A stretch of DNA of 64,000 bases, taken from contig JBCNJP010000010.1 of the NCBI GenBank assembly GCA_039602395.1, forward strand, positions 34,746,590 through 34,810,589. Direction: 5' to 3'. The notes under the pieces are model-generated. The model searched no databases, was not told the DNA's origin, and worked only from the letters and a program-made list of their open reading frames with translations. Made by a program: the position numbers and the translations under genes. Origin of the DNA: Deinandra increscens subsp. villosa. Its lineage: Eukaryota; Streptophyta; Magnoliopsida; Asterales; Asteraceae. Of the stretch, positions 35,506 through 45,670 are shown piece after piece; positions within the stretch are counted from its first letter, which is position 1; each line of letters starts with the position of its first letter.

Positions 35506-36225
35506 GTCACTTCTGATCAGAGGTGCGGAACCACGACGTTGCACATGGAGGGGGATCCACTGAACGTCGTGGGAATGGCTAACTTATTACCAAAAGAAAA
35601 AGATGAGAAGATTCATGGAAGTCCATTACCTCCTGGTTGCCGTAGAATTACAGCTTATAAGGTCAAAAAGGGTGCACCATTTTTACTATGCCCATTACAT
35701 GATAAAACAACGCTTTCGGAGGTTGAAAATAAATATATTATTGCATGGCCGATGAACCGATGATCCTCCATTCTAATAACACATCAGATAAATCACAACC
35801 GATTGATCATTCTACGGTTCAAAAAGTACTGGAACAACCACAAGTAATTACTACATTAACTAATCGTATCCGCTAATTAATTAACTATATACATATATCG
35901 ATCTGATCGGTTTTATTTGCCATGTTTCTAGGTAAATAATGATCGGAAAAAGACGTCGAAAGTGTACTTAACACCAAACCAGCTGAGTCAAGATCTGATA
36001 AACAGAAAACTTAGTACATGGATCCAGCAGAAGCAGCTGATGAGCACGGACAAGAAATTATAATTAATTTATTAAAAAAATTAAACTTTGATTAGTGTAT
36101 ATTATTTTTTTGAACAACATTTGATTAGTGTATGTACATTGATTTTTAATTATAATATGATTTTTAAGGTTTCTCTATATTAATTAATATGCGGTATATT
36201 TAATTGTAATTATGAAAATATATGT

Positions 36226-37130
36226 GACCATATATATAATACCAAAGGCCACACTTTTTATATTTTAACGTGGCCGTTGCCACCCTTTGGCCACGCGTAT
36301 TAGGACAAAATATCTGATTTCAACTACCCTTTAGCCACTTTTTTTTCCAAATATATGTGGCTAAAACACAAATATACGTGACCATATAATACCAAAGGCC
36401 ACACTTTTATATTTTAACATGGCCGTTGCCACCATTTAGCCACGCATATAGGGACAAATTATCTGATTTCAACTACTCTTTGGCCACTTTTTTTTTCCAA
36501 ATATATGTGGCTAAAACACAAATTTTCGTGACCATATAATACCAAAGGCCACGTTTTTTTATATTTTAATGTGGCCATTGCCACCCTTTGGCCACACGTA
36601 TTGGGACAAAATGTATGATTTCAGCAACCCATTTGGCCACGTTTTTTATAACATATGTGGCTAAAACACAAATATACGTGACCATATAATACCAAAGGCC
36701 ACGCTATTTATATTTTAACGTGGCCGTTGCCACCCTTTGGCCACGCGTATTGGGACAAAATGTATGATTTCAGCGACCCATTTGGCCACATTTTTTTATA
36801 ACATATGTGGCTAAAACACAAATATACGTGACCATATAATACCAAAGGCCACGCTTTTGATATTTTAACGTGGCCGTTGCCACCCTTTGGCCACACGTAT
36901 TGGGACAAAATGTATGATTTCAGCAACCCTTTGGCCACGTATTTTTATAATGTATGTGGCTAAAACACAAATATATGTGACCATATAATATCAAAGGCCA
37001 CGTTAAACAAACACATGTGGCCGTTGGGACCCTTTGGCCACGCTTTCCAGAAGAATTGTTTGATTAAAACAATATTTATTGGTACCCTTTAGCCACACTT
37101 CTAGGTGGCTTCAGCCATTGATATTGTAAT
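36226..37130. repeat. CACTA right subterminal tandem repeats, ~150 bp unit
   Basis: The phrase GTGACCATATAATACCAAAG starts at 36226, 36380, 36530, 36680, 36830 and 36979, spacing 149-154 bp. Each unit has TTTGGCCACG and GTGGCTAAAACAC words in both orientations, the usual form of CACTA subterminal transposase-binding arrays. Confidence 0.93.
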
Positions 37131-37233
37131 GTGGCTGTAGGTTACATAAGGTAACGGGACCTTTGGTGTCGATTGAAATGAAAAAAAAAACGTGACCAAA
37201 CACCTTTGGTCACGGTTTTTTTCCGTAGCCAAA

Positions 37234-37252
37234 GGTGAATTTTGACGTAGTG
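37234..37252. repeat. CACTA right terminal inverted repeat
   Basis: The reverse complement reads CACTACGTCAAAATTCACC, a canonical CACTA end. To its right begins Tat-lineage gag homologous to 55804 onwards. Confidence 0.88.
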
Positions 37253-37800
37253 GCACAGGGCACTATGCTTCATCAGGCTAGAAGAGGTCCAAAAAATCCA
37301 GGAGAAAACTGAAGCCTCCCTAGGATACGGGACTTTTAACAGGAATTCGATCACAACACATCCTCGATCTCAAAGGCCCAAGCCTTATTCTAGGTCCGAT
37401 AACCCTCGAGTCAACAGGGTAGACCAGGGCGAGGGCGAGGAGGAAGAGTATCCTGCCTTTAATGAATTCTGTTTTAGTACTGATGTTGACGCCATTCAAG
37501 ATCTTGGCGACAAGGAAAGATGGCACAGGAAGACCGACAAGCCGACATCCTGGAAAGACAAGTCTAAGTGGTGTGCCTACCATGAATACTTTGGTCATTT
37601 AACCAAGGATTGCATAGACATGCGCAAAGAAATCAGTTACTTACTAAGCAAGGGCTACCTAAAAGAACTCTTAGGAAGGAAGAAAGACAGATCCAAGGGT
37701 GTTGATCAAGGTGCAAAATCCAGGGCCAATGACCAGACCCTGGATGCAGACAGGCCTCGTGGACATCCTGAGTGAACCGCATCCCCATCTCTGGATGCTA
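37253..37800 (+). pseudogene. Tat gag C-terminal part
   Basis: Reads through frame changes as a basic linker and then the motif KWCAYHEYFGHLTKDC, a zinc-knuckle-like C-x2-H-x4-H-x4-C seen in Tat gag proteins, followed by ISYLLSKGYLKELLG. It packages element RNA. A TGA near 37773 interrupts the tail. Confidence 0.75.
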
Positions 37801-38420
37801 AGGTAATACATTTTATTTCTCGTGGTTCTAACATTTGTGGACTTCTTATTCTGCAGCTAAGAGACATGCAAGGGAAGCCAAGTCAGACGTACCAAGGAAG
37901 CCAGTCAAAGACTCAGTCCAATTGGATGAGAAGGATGTAACATTTGGCGAAGATGACAAGTGTAATGTCCTGGACCCTCACCGTGATGTACTGGTGATCA
38001 CGCTCTACATTGCCAATCACTTTGTGAAGAGAATCCTAATAGATGGAGGCAACTCAGTTGATACTATACAACTCGAAGCCTTGACTAAAATGGGAATACC
38101 CCATGAGAAGATCATAGCCAAATCCGCGGTGCTTGTAGGTTTTGGCTGAGAGACCAAGAATACCCTGGGAGAGGTGAAGCTCCCAGTATACGTTGAAGGT
38201 GTAAACTCAATGCAATGCTTTTGTGTCATGGATGTGCCGTGCGGGTACAACATCATCCTGGGGAGACCCTGGATTCATGACATAAAAGCCGTCCCATCAA
38301 CTACCACTAGTGTGTAAAATTACCAACACCCTGGGGGTAGTCACTATCCACAGTGATTAACAGGAAGCAAAGGATTCTTACACATCGTCGATGAAGATCT
38401 CAGCAAAAACTCGCCAAGGA
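37801..38420 (+). pseudogene. Tat aspartic protease
   Basis: Segment 37835-38149 has ITFGEDD-like and LVITLYIANHFVKRILIDGG; the DGG(N)S replaces the usual DTG/DSG active site as in other Tat proteases. Later GYNIILGRPW closes the fold. A TGA at 38147-38149 (TGG position) and small deletions near 38310-38370 break it. The frame returns to that of RT by 38391, just before the shared UAG at 38421. Confidence 0.75.
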
Positions 38421-38429
38421 TAGCAATTA
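38412..38429 (+). promoter_or_regulatory. UAG CAA UUA stop context between protease and RT
   Basis: CAA GGA TAG CAA TTA is in frame with the RT that follows and with the end of the protease before it. The same nonamer is at the same place in the other Tat copy (56928). UAG-CAR-YYA is the known leaky-stop context of tobacco mosaic virus. Readthrough here is inferred. Confidence 0.55.
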
Positions 38430-40464
38430 CAGAAGAAGTCCAGGGACATTCTAGAAGCAAGGGAACAGGACGTCAAGGAAGTAGTGCTTGATCCCTTGCA
38501 TCCTGGGAAAAAAGAGTCAATCGGCACCAACATCCCTGGACCTGTCAAAAAAGAGCTGGTAGAATTCCTCAGATCCAGGATGTCAACGTTCGCCTGGAGT
38601 TATGAAGATATGACAGGTATTTCCAACACTATTATTACCTATAAACTTGGAATTGATTCTTCTTTTAGGCCAGTGCATCCGATGAGAAGGAAGTATGCCC
38701 TAGAAAAGGTCATGATAATCCAGGAAGAAGTGGACCACCTGCTCAAGAACAAGATGATAAGGGATGTGAAATTCCCAAGAGGGCTTGCAAATGTGGTAGT
38801 AGTGCAAAAGAAAAACAGAAAATGGAGGGTTTGTGTGGATTACACTGACCTTAACCGAGCATGTCCCAAAGATCCTCTCCCCTTACCACACATAGACTCA
38901 ATGGTGGACGCTACAGCAGGCCATGAAATACTTACATTCATAGACGCAACCTCAAGTTTTCAACAAAACCAAATGGAACCTGATGACCAGGAAGATACTG
39001 CATTTATCACCCCCTACATGTATTTAATGATATATTGTTATGCCCTTTGGATTGAAAAATGCAGGTGCAACTTACCAGAGGTTGGTGAACATGATGTTCA
39101 AAAAGAAGTTGGGGGACACCATGGAGGTGTACATCGATAATATGGTGGTCAAGTCCGTGAAAATGAACAGCCATGTCCAGGATGTGATGGAATCCTTTGA
39201 CATCCTGGACAAGTAAAATATGAAACTGAATCCTGAGAACTGCCATTTTGGAGTGGGTGCCGGCAAATTCCTGGCATATATGGTGACAAGAAGGGGAATT
39301 GAAGCCTGTTCTGAACAGATTCAAGCAATAGTGAACCTGAAGTCACCAGAATCAACCACGGATGTTCAAATACTAACAGGTAGAGTAGTAGCTTTGAACA
39401 GATTTAATTCGAAACCCTCGGAAAGATGTCGTGAATTCTATGATATCATGAGAAAGAACAAAAGATTTGAATGGACGACCAGCATGAGAAGGCTTTCCAA
39501 GATCTGAAAACATATATATACCTTTCAGTCTCGAGAAACACGGTAAGTGCAGTACTGACCAAGGATGCAGAAGGCCAACAACACCGAATATACTATGTAA
39601 GTAAAAGTCTACTCGATAATGAATCCATGTATTCTCACTTAGAAAGACTTATTTTAGCTTTAAGTATGGCTTCTACTGAACTTAGACATTATTTCGAGAC
39701 ACATACTATTTACATAAAGACTAACTATCCTATCAAGTCTATTTTGAGAAAACCAGAGATGTCAGGTAGGATGGCAAAGTGGTCAGTCAAACTAAGTGCC
39801 TATGACTTAGTTTATGAAGCAAGAACTGCCATAAAGTCACAAGCTCTAGCGGACTTTTATGGCTGATTTCAATGATGATATACAAAAGGAAGCTGACCAA
39901 GAATTCCAGCACCTACAAGAAGAAGAAATCTCAGGATGCTGGACGCTATCCTCAGATGGAGCATCCAATGTCAGGGGGTTAGGCTTAGGAATCATACTAA
40001 AATCGCCACAGGGGGACATGATACCCCAGGCTGTAAGGTGTGGATTCCAAGCAACCAATAATGAAGCAGAATATGAAGCCCTGATTGCGGTGATGTAGTT
40101 AGCTCTACATCTTGGGATCCAGCACATCCAGGTATATGTTGACTCCCTGATTTTAACTAACCATTTTAACATATCCTATGTAGTGAAAGGAGAAAAGCAA
40201 GCCAAGTACCTAGAAATAGTGAAGGCCATGTCCCAAGATTTTGAAACTTTTAACATACAACAAGTACCTAGAGAAGAGAATGTTAAGGTTGATGCATTGG
40301 CAACTTAGGGCTCAGCATTCAAGGCATTGGAGGATGCACATATCCCTATAATCCACATACTAAGTCCCGCTATCAACCATGATGAAATTTAGAAGAGAAT
40401 AATCCTGGGGACAACATCTTAGTATGCAGTACCCAGGATGATCAACATTTTGATCCTGTAGAAG
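38430..40464 (+). pseudogene. Tat reverse transcriptase and dual RNase H
   Basis: RT motifs: NVVVVQKKNRKWRVCVDYTD (about 38785), HIDSMVDATAGHEILTFIDA (about 38890), then after a frameshift near 39030 the catalytic box as YIDNMVV (39130-39145), the second Asp changed to Asn. RNase H follows (39500-39860), and a second, archaeal-type RNase H (39930-40320; SSDGASNVRGLGLGIILKSP, TNNEAEYEALI). Stops at 39216, 40096 and 40390 and a large deletion near 39510 disable it. Two RNase H domains mark the Tat lineage. Confidence 0.8.
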
Positions 40465-41017
40465 TGTCAGGACCGATTTCACTACAAGAATCTCGATGTT
40501 GAGCGAGAATGAAGATCGGATTCAAAAACCCGAAGGAGACGATGATCGATGAGAAGATGAATCTAGGAAATCAGACAAGAAAGATGATAATCTAAGTCGA
40601 ATGATTTCATTAATCGAATGATTACAATCAAGAAATCATGACAAACACACAATCTCTCATTTTGAGACTCCTTTTTTTTTGTAATGGGCACCCTCACTAT
40701 ATATATAGTGAGGGTGACTAACAATTGAAAAACATAAAAACTGAACAAATTACAAGAAAGGCAAATAACATAAATATTAATTAAATCAAAATTGATTTAA
40801 TTAATCCAAAGCTTCACTCGTTTGAACCGATCTTCCATTGACTTTTACGTTGACTGTTGACCCGAACGGTTGACTTTTACAGAAAACGGTCTTCGGTCCA
40901 ATCTGCAAGCCTCGAGCATCACAACCCAGTCTCTGAATCAATTCACATGGAATCTTCAGTCGAATGCTTCGGTAAACAGATTTGATGGCGTCAGTCACAC
41001 AAATTTTAGTTCCAACA
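40465..41017 (-). repeat. LARD2 3' LTR (left copy, 72-bp deletion)
   Basis: 553 bp. Lacks the CT-rich block present at about 43919-43990 of the other copy. Contains a perfect 28-bp palindrome around its TATA at 40689-40716. Confidence 0.93.
40689..40716. promoter_or_regulatory. Perfect 28-bp palindrome around the LARD2 TATA
   Basis: Arms CACCCTCACT and AGTGAGGGTG flank TATATATA. A palindromic core promoter looks the same from both strands. The same palindrome is intact at 44024-44051; LARD1 lacks it. Confidence 0.75.
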
Positions 41018-41031
41018 TATTCCCCCTTGAC
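41018..41031 (-). other. LARD2 polypurine tract
   Basis: Minus strand GTCAAGGGGGAATA abuts the 3' LTR, matching LARD1. Confidence 0.85.
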
Positions 41032-42842
41032 TGATGCTTTCAAATCTGTTCAACTGCTGAAGAATCGCTCTGCCGTACATCTTCAATGTGAAACTGATAA
41101 ACCGGAGACAATCTGCCGTGGAGATTCCCCCTCTGAATAAGCTTCTTCTTTTCTCGTTTCTCCAGTTAGATCCAAGTGTTCCGCTTACTCGGTTCACACG
41201 GTCGGGTACAATACTAAAAAAATGCTACATCTCGGAGTCCAAACCGCAACAAACCGAATCCGATAAACCAATCAAACACTGAAAATGCTCCAACTCCGAA
41301 TAATCTACCCGATATCCAAATCCATAATAATTCCTCCTATTTCTCTAAATCTCTCCAAAAACATCAAGTCGGAGCGTAAAATCAGATGCGGAGAGTCGAT
41401 TCGTCGCGGTCGGTTGCCTAGAGAAACCAGATAAACAATCTTGAAATCGGACAATCTCGCGAAAAACCGGAAGTCAGATGCTGACAGTTGTGAATAATCC
41501 GCACGACTGAGGTTGGATGTGAAAATAAAGATAAGTGTCAAATCTGAGAAAAATCTGAGATCCTGAGCATAAAATAATCATAACCGGAGTCTTCGTAATT
41601 TTGGGCGAAGAAAAACGAGCTCGGAAATAAATTCCGTGAAGATCTCTGAGTTAAACTGGTGAAAACAGCACGATCTGAAAAATTCCGTCAATTTTCATCA
41701 AGAAACGGCCATCCGAGAGATTTAATTGGAATATTCCAATAATTTAACTGAGATTCCAGTTAGTCCGGTTAGTTGACATCCGCGCTGCATCAGCAAAAAA
41801 TAAAACCGTGAGACATAACGAGAAAGCTGCATAATTAACCGGCTAAAGAAGCTAACCCGTCAGTGGTCGATAGCTAAAGTACGCGTGACGTCAATAAACG
41901 AGAACCTCATAAAATAATTCGGAATAAATCCATTACTAATAAAATTTTCTGCAACTCCGTTGCGGAGTTATCTCGTTAATCTTGTTAAAAACCGACAGAA
42001 CAAAAAGCCCGCGATTAAACGAAAATGCTGAAAATAATCTATTAGTGAAAATAAATCTCTCAAGAGAAACCCATAATCCTTGAATTATGCCCTCCACCAA
42101 TCAGAAAATAGGAGCTATAGACCACAATCCGTGTGCATGGATTTCAGCCAATCACAAATGAGCATAAAAACTGATCTTACGGCTGAAACTAAGTGGATCC
42201 AAGGGCTGGAAATTGTGATCTGTGTGAGTAGGATGCTGGCCAATCAAGAGCCAGCTGAGAAAGCACACTACATGATCCTACGCTTCAGATAAAAAAGATC
42301 TAACGGCTGGAATGAGAGATCTGCGTGAAAGGCGGCTAGGCTAATCACAAGGCGACAGCGCGTGAACCTTTCAACAGATTCTTGAGTGGGCTGGGTCCCA
42401 CACGCTGACCTTTTCAGCCAAACCAATGAGACGACAGCCTCAGCCATTAACGGCTCTATTGACTTTCCCTGGTCCCACGCGCTTTTCACATTTCAACGGA
42501 TCATTACTCCAGCTGGTCCCACCGAATGCTTCAGCCAATGAAAATCCAACAACACAAAAGGAATGATGGGAATAAGACAACAGGAGAGAGAACAACATTC
42601 TCCGGGAACCAATCAAGGAATGCCACGTCATCCTGGTCTCCTTCTTCTTCCTCGTAAACCCTAATCAGCCGAAAATAACAACCGAAAAAACAAGGGTTGC
42701 CGGAAAAGCGTAATTTGCTCATATCTTTCACAAAACTCAACCAAAATTCACGAATTTTACGTCCTTGAACTCGTATTTCAATTCTCTACAAACCTGAACG
42801 AACAGAATGCTCTGAATCGAACTTGAACGAAGACCCAGAAAC

Positions 42843-43030
42843 AAGTCCGCTAACTAAAGAAGTCCGCTAAAGCTGAGTTCAAGTTCGCTAGGGGGCTGTG
42901 AAGTTCGCTAAGACCTTTCTCAATTCCGCTAAGGACTCAAGTTCGCTAAAGCAGAACAAGTTCGCTAAGAATCGAAACAAGTTCGCTAAGAAGAGGAGAA
43001 GTTCGCTAAGAACTCAACAAGTCCGCTAGG
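42843..43030 (-). repeat. LARD2 cluster of AAGTTCGCTAAG microrepeats
   Basis: Ten copies of AAGT(T/C)CGCTAAG in 190 bp; in element sense CTTAGCGAACTT. The same word fills the U3 of the copia LTR at 5124-5472. Confidence 0.92.
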
Positions 43031-43711
43031 GCAATCTTCAAACCTTCAAACACTTAGAAAAATCTGGAAAACTGATGAAGAATGCGAATCCTTACTTGGT
43101 GATCTTGAAACTGCCCAGAAACAATCGGAAATCTCGATATGATGCACGAGATGTGATAATAAACCATTCGCGACATTGTTCTGGCCACCAAAAACACATA
43201 AACAGCAGCAACTCGGATCAAATCAGCTCCCGAATCTGGAAATCTTTAAGAACACGAAGAACACCATGAAACACACACTAGTGTGTGTTTTTCCAGATCT
43301 GCCCAAACGGTTGAGATTCAGACGAAACTGATGCTTCCAATGGATCCGGAATGTGTTTTCCATTGAGAATCATACCTTACTTCATCTAAATCCATGAAGA
43401 AAAACCCTGAAAACGAAGAATCAAGCCCGAAAATTTTCAAAAACCGAAAAACCGGGAAAACTCCACAGTTACGAAAAAAAACAGCTGTGATCTCCATTTT
43501 TCTCACTGATTTGAACATGTAAAAGATGAAATAACATCTAAATGAATTACCAAACATGAATCAATCATCAATATCATCAGAATCCATCCAGAAATGAAGA
43601 AAAAATAGAAAAAAGTCTCAAAAATGAGTTTTCATCATCTTCACCCATTCAAGCTCAAAATCATAGATTCGAGTGACCAGATTCAAGGTGAGATGAATCT
43701 GATCGGTACCC

Positions 43712-43723
43712 GCTCTGATACCA
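43712..43723 (-). other. LARD2 primer binding site, initiator Met tRNA
   Basis: Minus strand TGGTATCAGAGC two bases from the 5' LTR. Confidence 0.92.
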
Positions 43724-43725
43724 TT

Positions 43726-44353
43726 TGTCAGGACCGATTTCACTACAAGAATCTCGATATTGAGCGAGAATGAAGACCGGATTCAAAAACCCGAGGGAGA
43801 CGATGATCGATGAGAAGATGAATCTAGGAAATCAGACAACAAAGATGATAATCTAAGTTGAATGATTTCATTAATCGAATCATTACAATCAAGAAATCAT
43901 GACAAACACACAATCTCTCTAGGAATCCATGACTCACTCTCTCTCTCTCTAGAAGAGAAATCTCACACACTCTACAAGAAATTATCATCTCACATTTTGA
44001 GACTCCTTTTTTTTTGTAATGGGCACCCTCACTATATATATAGTGAGGGTGACTAACAATTGAAAAACATAAAAACTGAACAAAATTACAAGAAAGGAAA
44101 ATAACATAAATATTAATTAAATCAAAATTGATTTAATTAATCCGCAGCTTGACTCGCTCGAACCGATCTTCCGTTGACTTTTACGTTGACTGTTAAGCCG
44201 AACGGTTGACTTTTCCAGAAAACGGTCTTCGGTCTAGTCTGCAAGCCTCGAGCATCACAACACAGTCTCTGAATCAATTCACATGGATTCTTCAGTCGAA
44301 TGCTTCGGTAAACAGATTTGATGGCGTCAGTCACACAAATTTAAATTCCAACA
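43726..44353 (-). repeat. LARD2 5' LTR (right copy)
   Basis: 628 bp, the same length as the LARD1 LTRs. Palindromic TATA at 44024-44051. Confidence 0.93.
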
Positions 44354-44358
44354 AGAAG

Positions 44359-44835
44359 ACACTGCGTCCTGAACCAATACTATTATCCACTATCTACAAA
44401 CTGGCGAGGAAAAGGACTCCAGGGCATTCAGAAAAGTCTATTGTAGGTACATACCTAAGATGCTTGGAAAAGGAAGAGGCCCAGGAAGTACTTAAGGATA
44501 TACATGAAGGTGACTGTGGAAACCATACGGGGGGCAGGTCTCTATTGTCCAAAATCCTGAGAACAGGAGGATTTCGCCCTCAATTGTGACACTTGTCAAA
44601 GACATGCCAACATACCTCACCAGCCAGCAGAACCTCTTTATACCCAATCCGTGCATCCTTGGCCCTTTATGAAATAGGGAATGGACATCGTGGGAAAGTT
44701 GCCTAGGGCCCCAGGAGTAAAAGTTTTTATGCTAGCAATAACCTACTACTTCTCAAAATGGATAGAGACTGAAGCATATGTCCAAGTCAGAGAGAAAGAG
44801 GTCATATCATTCATCAAAAGAAATATCTTGACAAG
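44359..44835 (+). pseudogene. Tat integrase N-terminal part, truncated
   Basis: Reads STIYKLARKRTPG, then LRCLEKEEAQEVLKDIHEGD and GNHTGGRSLLSKILR, the zinc-binding HHCC region, then after a frameshift near 44575 CDTCQRH-like, GMDIVGKL with the first catalytic Asp, and IKRNILTR. At 44830-44835 it switches to chromovirus sequence, so the second Asp and the Glu are lost. Confidence 0.82.
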
Positions 44836-45273
44836 GTACTATTGAAGGTATCTCCCTGGAAAGGAGTGATACGCTTCGGAAAGCGTGGAAAGCTGAATCC
44901 TCGTTATATCGGTCCATTTGAAATCATCGGGGAAGTAGGCCCTGTAGCCTATCGATTACGACTCCCTGCAGAACTCGATGGAGTTCACAACGTGTTTCAC
45001 GTTTCTAACCTGAAGAAATGTGTGGCTGAAGACACCGAAATAATTCCTTTGGAGGAATTGGAAATTGACGAACATTTGAGATTTATCGAGCAACCGGTAG
45101 AAATCATGGGACGCGAGGAGAAAGCCCTGAAACGTAGCAAGATTCCGATCGTCAATGTTCGATGGAACTCAAAGCGTGGACCTGAATATACTTGGGAACG
45201 AGAGGATCAAATGAAGAAAAAGTATCCTCACTTGTTCGGGCAAACATCCACGGAAACTCAAGGTATGATTTAA
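44830..45273 (+). pseudogene. Tekay-like integrase C-terminus with chromodomain
   Basis: One clean ORF: LLKVSPWKGVIRFGKRGKL (GPY/F module), HNVFHVSNLKKC, and the chromodomain RSKIPIVNVRWNSKRGPEYT followed by WEREDQMKKKYPHLF, with its aromatic residues present. It ends at 45271-45273 about 160 bp before the 3' LTR. Only the last 140 or so residues of the polyprotein survive; the rest has been replaced by Tat integrase. The chromodomain would target integration to silent chromatin. Confidence 0.88.
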
Positions 45274-45420
45274 TTTTGGGGACCAAAATTCCTTTAACAG
45301 GAGGAGGATGTGGCGACCCTAAAACTTTTGCTTTCTTTCCCCAGCAACAACAGCATCAACGACAGCTGAGGCTGCGAACGCTACAACACAAGAATAATTT
45401 TCGGGACGAAAATTCCACTT

Positions 45421-45432
45421 ACAAGGGGATGA
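45421..45432 (+). other. Polypurine tract before Tekay-like 3' LTR
   Basis: ACAAGGGGATGA lies just before TGTGACATCC, the LTR start. A related block (aacaggaggaggatg then TGTGGCGACC) lies about 125 bp upstream and may be a duplicated tract. Confidence 0.75.
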
Positions 45433-45670
45433 TGTGACATCCGAGAATTCCAAGGTTAACTTCCGTTAGACAATCTCCGTTAGTTACGTTATAAGTGTTA
45501 ACTTAGTAACTAATGCTTAACTAGGCCGAATACGTCCACGACCTTTGGTTGATCACTGAACCCGTCCATATGTGTTATGTGTTTATTTATTTATTGTCAT
45601 TATGTGCAATGTGACTTAAACGCATGATTTAGTATTAAGAATAAAATGAAAATTTGCCCCTTTTGGTTGC

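Larger units (their letters stand above)
27146..36063 (+). pseudogene. CACTA-associated Transposase_24-like gene, broken and multiply interrupted
   Basis: Exon 1 (27146-27642) starts MDHEAGEALKDLNHDH, has an acidic repeat of DAHVDN units (about residues 55-85) and ends WAGIQ at a GTTATG donor after one frameshift near 27585. Exon 2 (27742-27958) holds DNCRRGPIMVWLGGLLR and, after a frameshift in an A-run near 27905, DRFVAYTKSEEFK. Later pieces give DHTIGRGGYVYLIEKL (28830-28870), ADDCPS then a stop, then FMWRKGRVNKEG (28985-29040), LGKERGGYLKGIGYGVTP (33220-33275), a coiled coil (33310-33436), KIHGSPLPPGCRRITAYKV (35605-35670) and a final exon ending TAA at 36061. This order matches plant Ptta/En/Spm transposase family PF03004. 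Nested at 28048, 29229 and 33440 are three other transposons. Confidence 0.7.
26479..37252 (+). mobile_element. CACTA (En/Spm-like) transposon, left end not found
   Basis: A Transposase_24-like pseudogene (27146-36063) is followed by about 150-bp subterminal tandem repeats and a terminal CACTACGTCAAAATTCACC (reverse complement at 37234-37252). The matching left terminus is absent: at 26479 the element abuts the satellite. On the right it sits inside a Tat-lineage gag. Three other elements are nested within it. The left limit is set only by the end of the satellite. Confidence 0.75.
40465..44353 (-). mobile_element. Non-autonomous LTR retrotransposon LARD2
   Basis: LTRs at 40465-41017 and 43726-44353 enclose 2.7 kb of non-coding sequence homologous to LARD1. 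Primer site at the right, purine tract at the left: minus orientation. The 5-bp duplication AGAAG is perfect (40460-40464, 44354-44358). LTRs differ at about 20 positions plus a 72-bp deletion, so it is older than LARD1. Confidence 0.94.
37253..44836 (+). mobile_element. Ty3 Tat-lineage element, truncated at both ends, split by LARD2
   Basis: Gag tail, protease, RT, RNase H, second RNase H and integrase N-terminal part follow each other and match the fuller copy at 53584-60594 along the whole length. The 5' part is lost at the CACTA element; the 3' part stops at 44835 where chromovirus sequence takes over. LARD2 sits between the second RNase H and integrase. Frames are broken many times. Confidence 0.88.

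Noticed and set aside
35410..35515. Poly-tyrosine stretch at the start of a 117-codon ORF
   Set aside because: It is the translation of an (ATT)n microsatellite in an intron; the real exon starts after it.
12278..36225. Satellite as amplified left subterminal repeat of the CACTA element
   Set aside because: Attractive because they abut, but I see no shared words between the 101-bp unit and the 150-bp right subterminal unit (TTTGGCCACG). Kept only as an open option in the finding on the missing left end.
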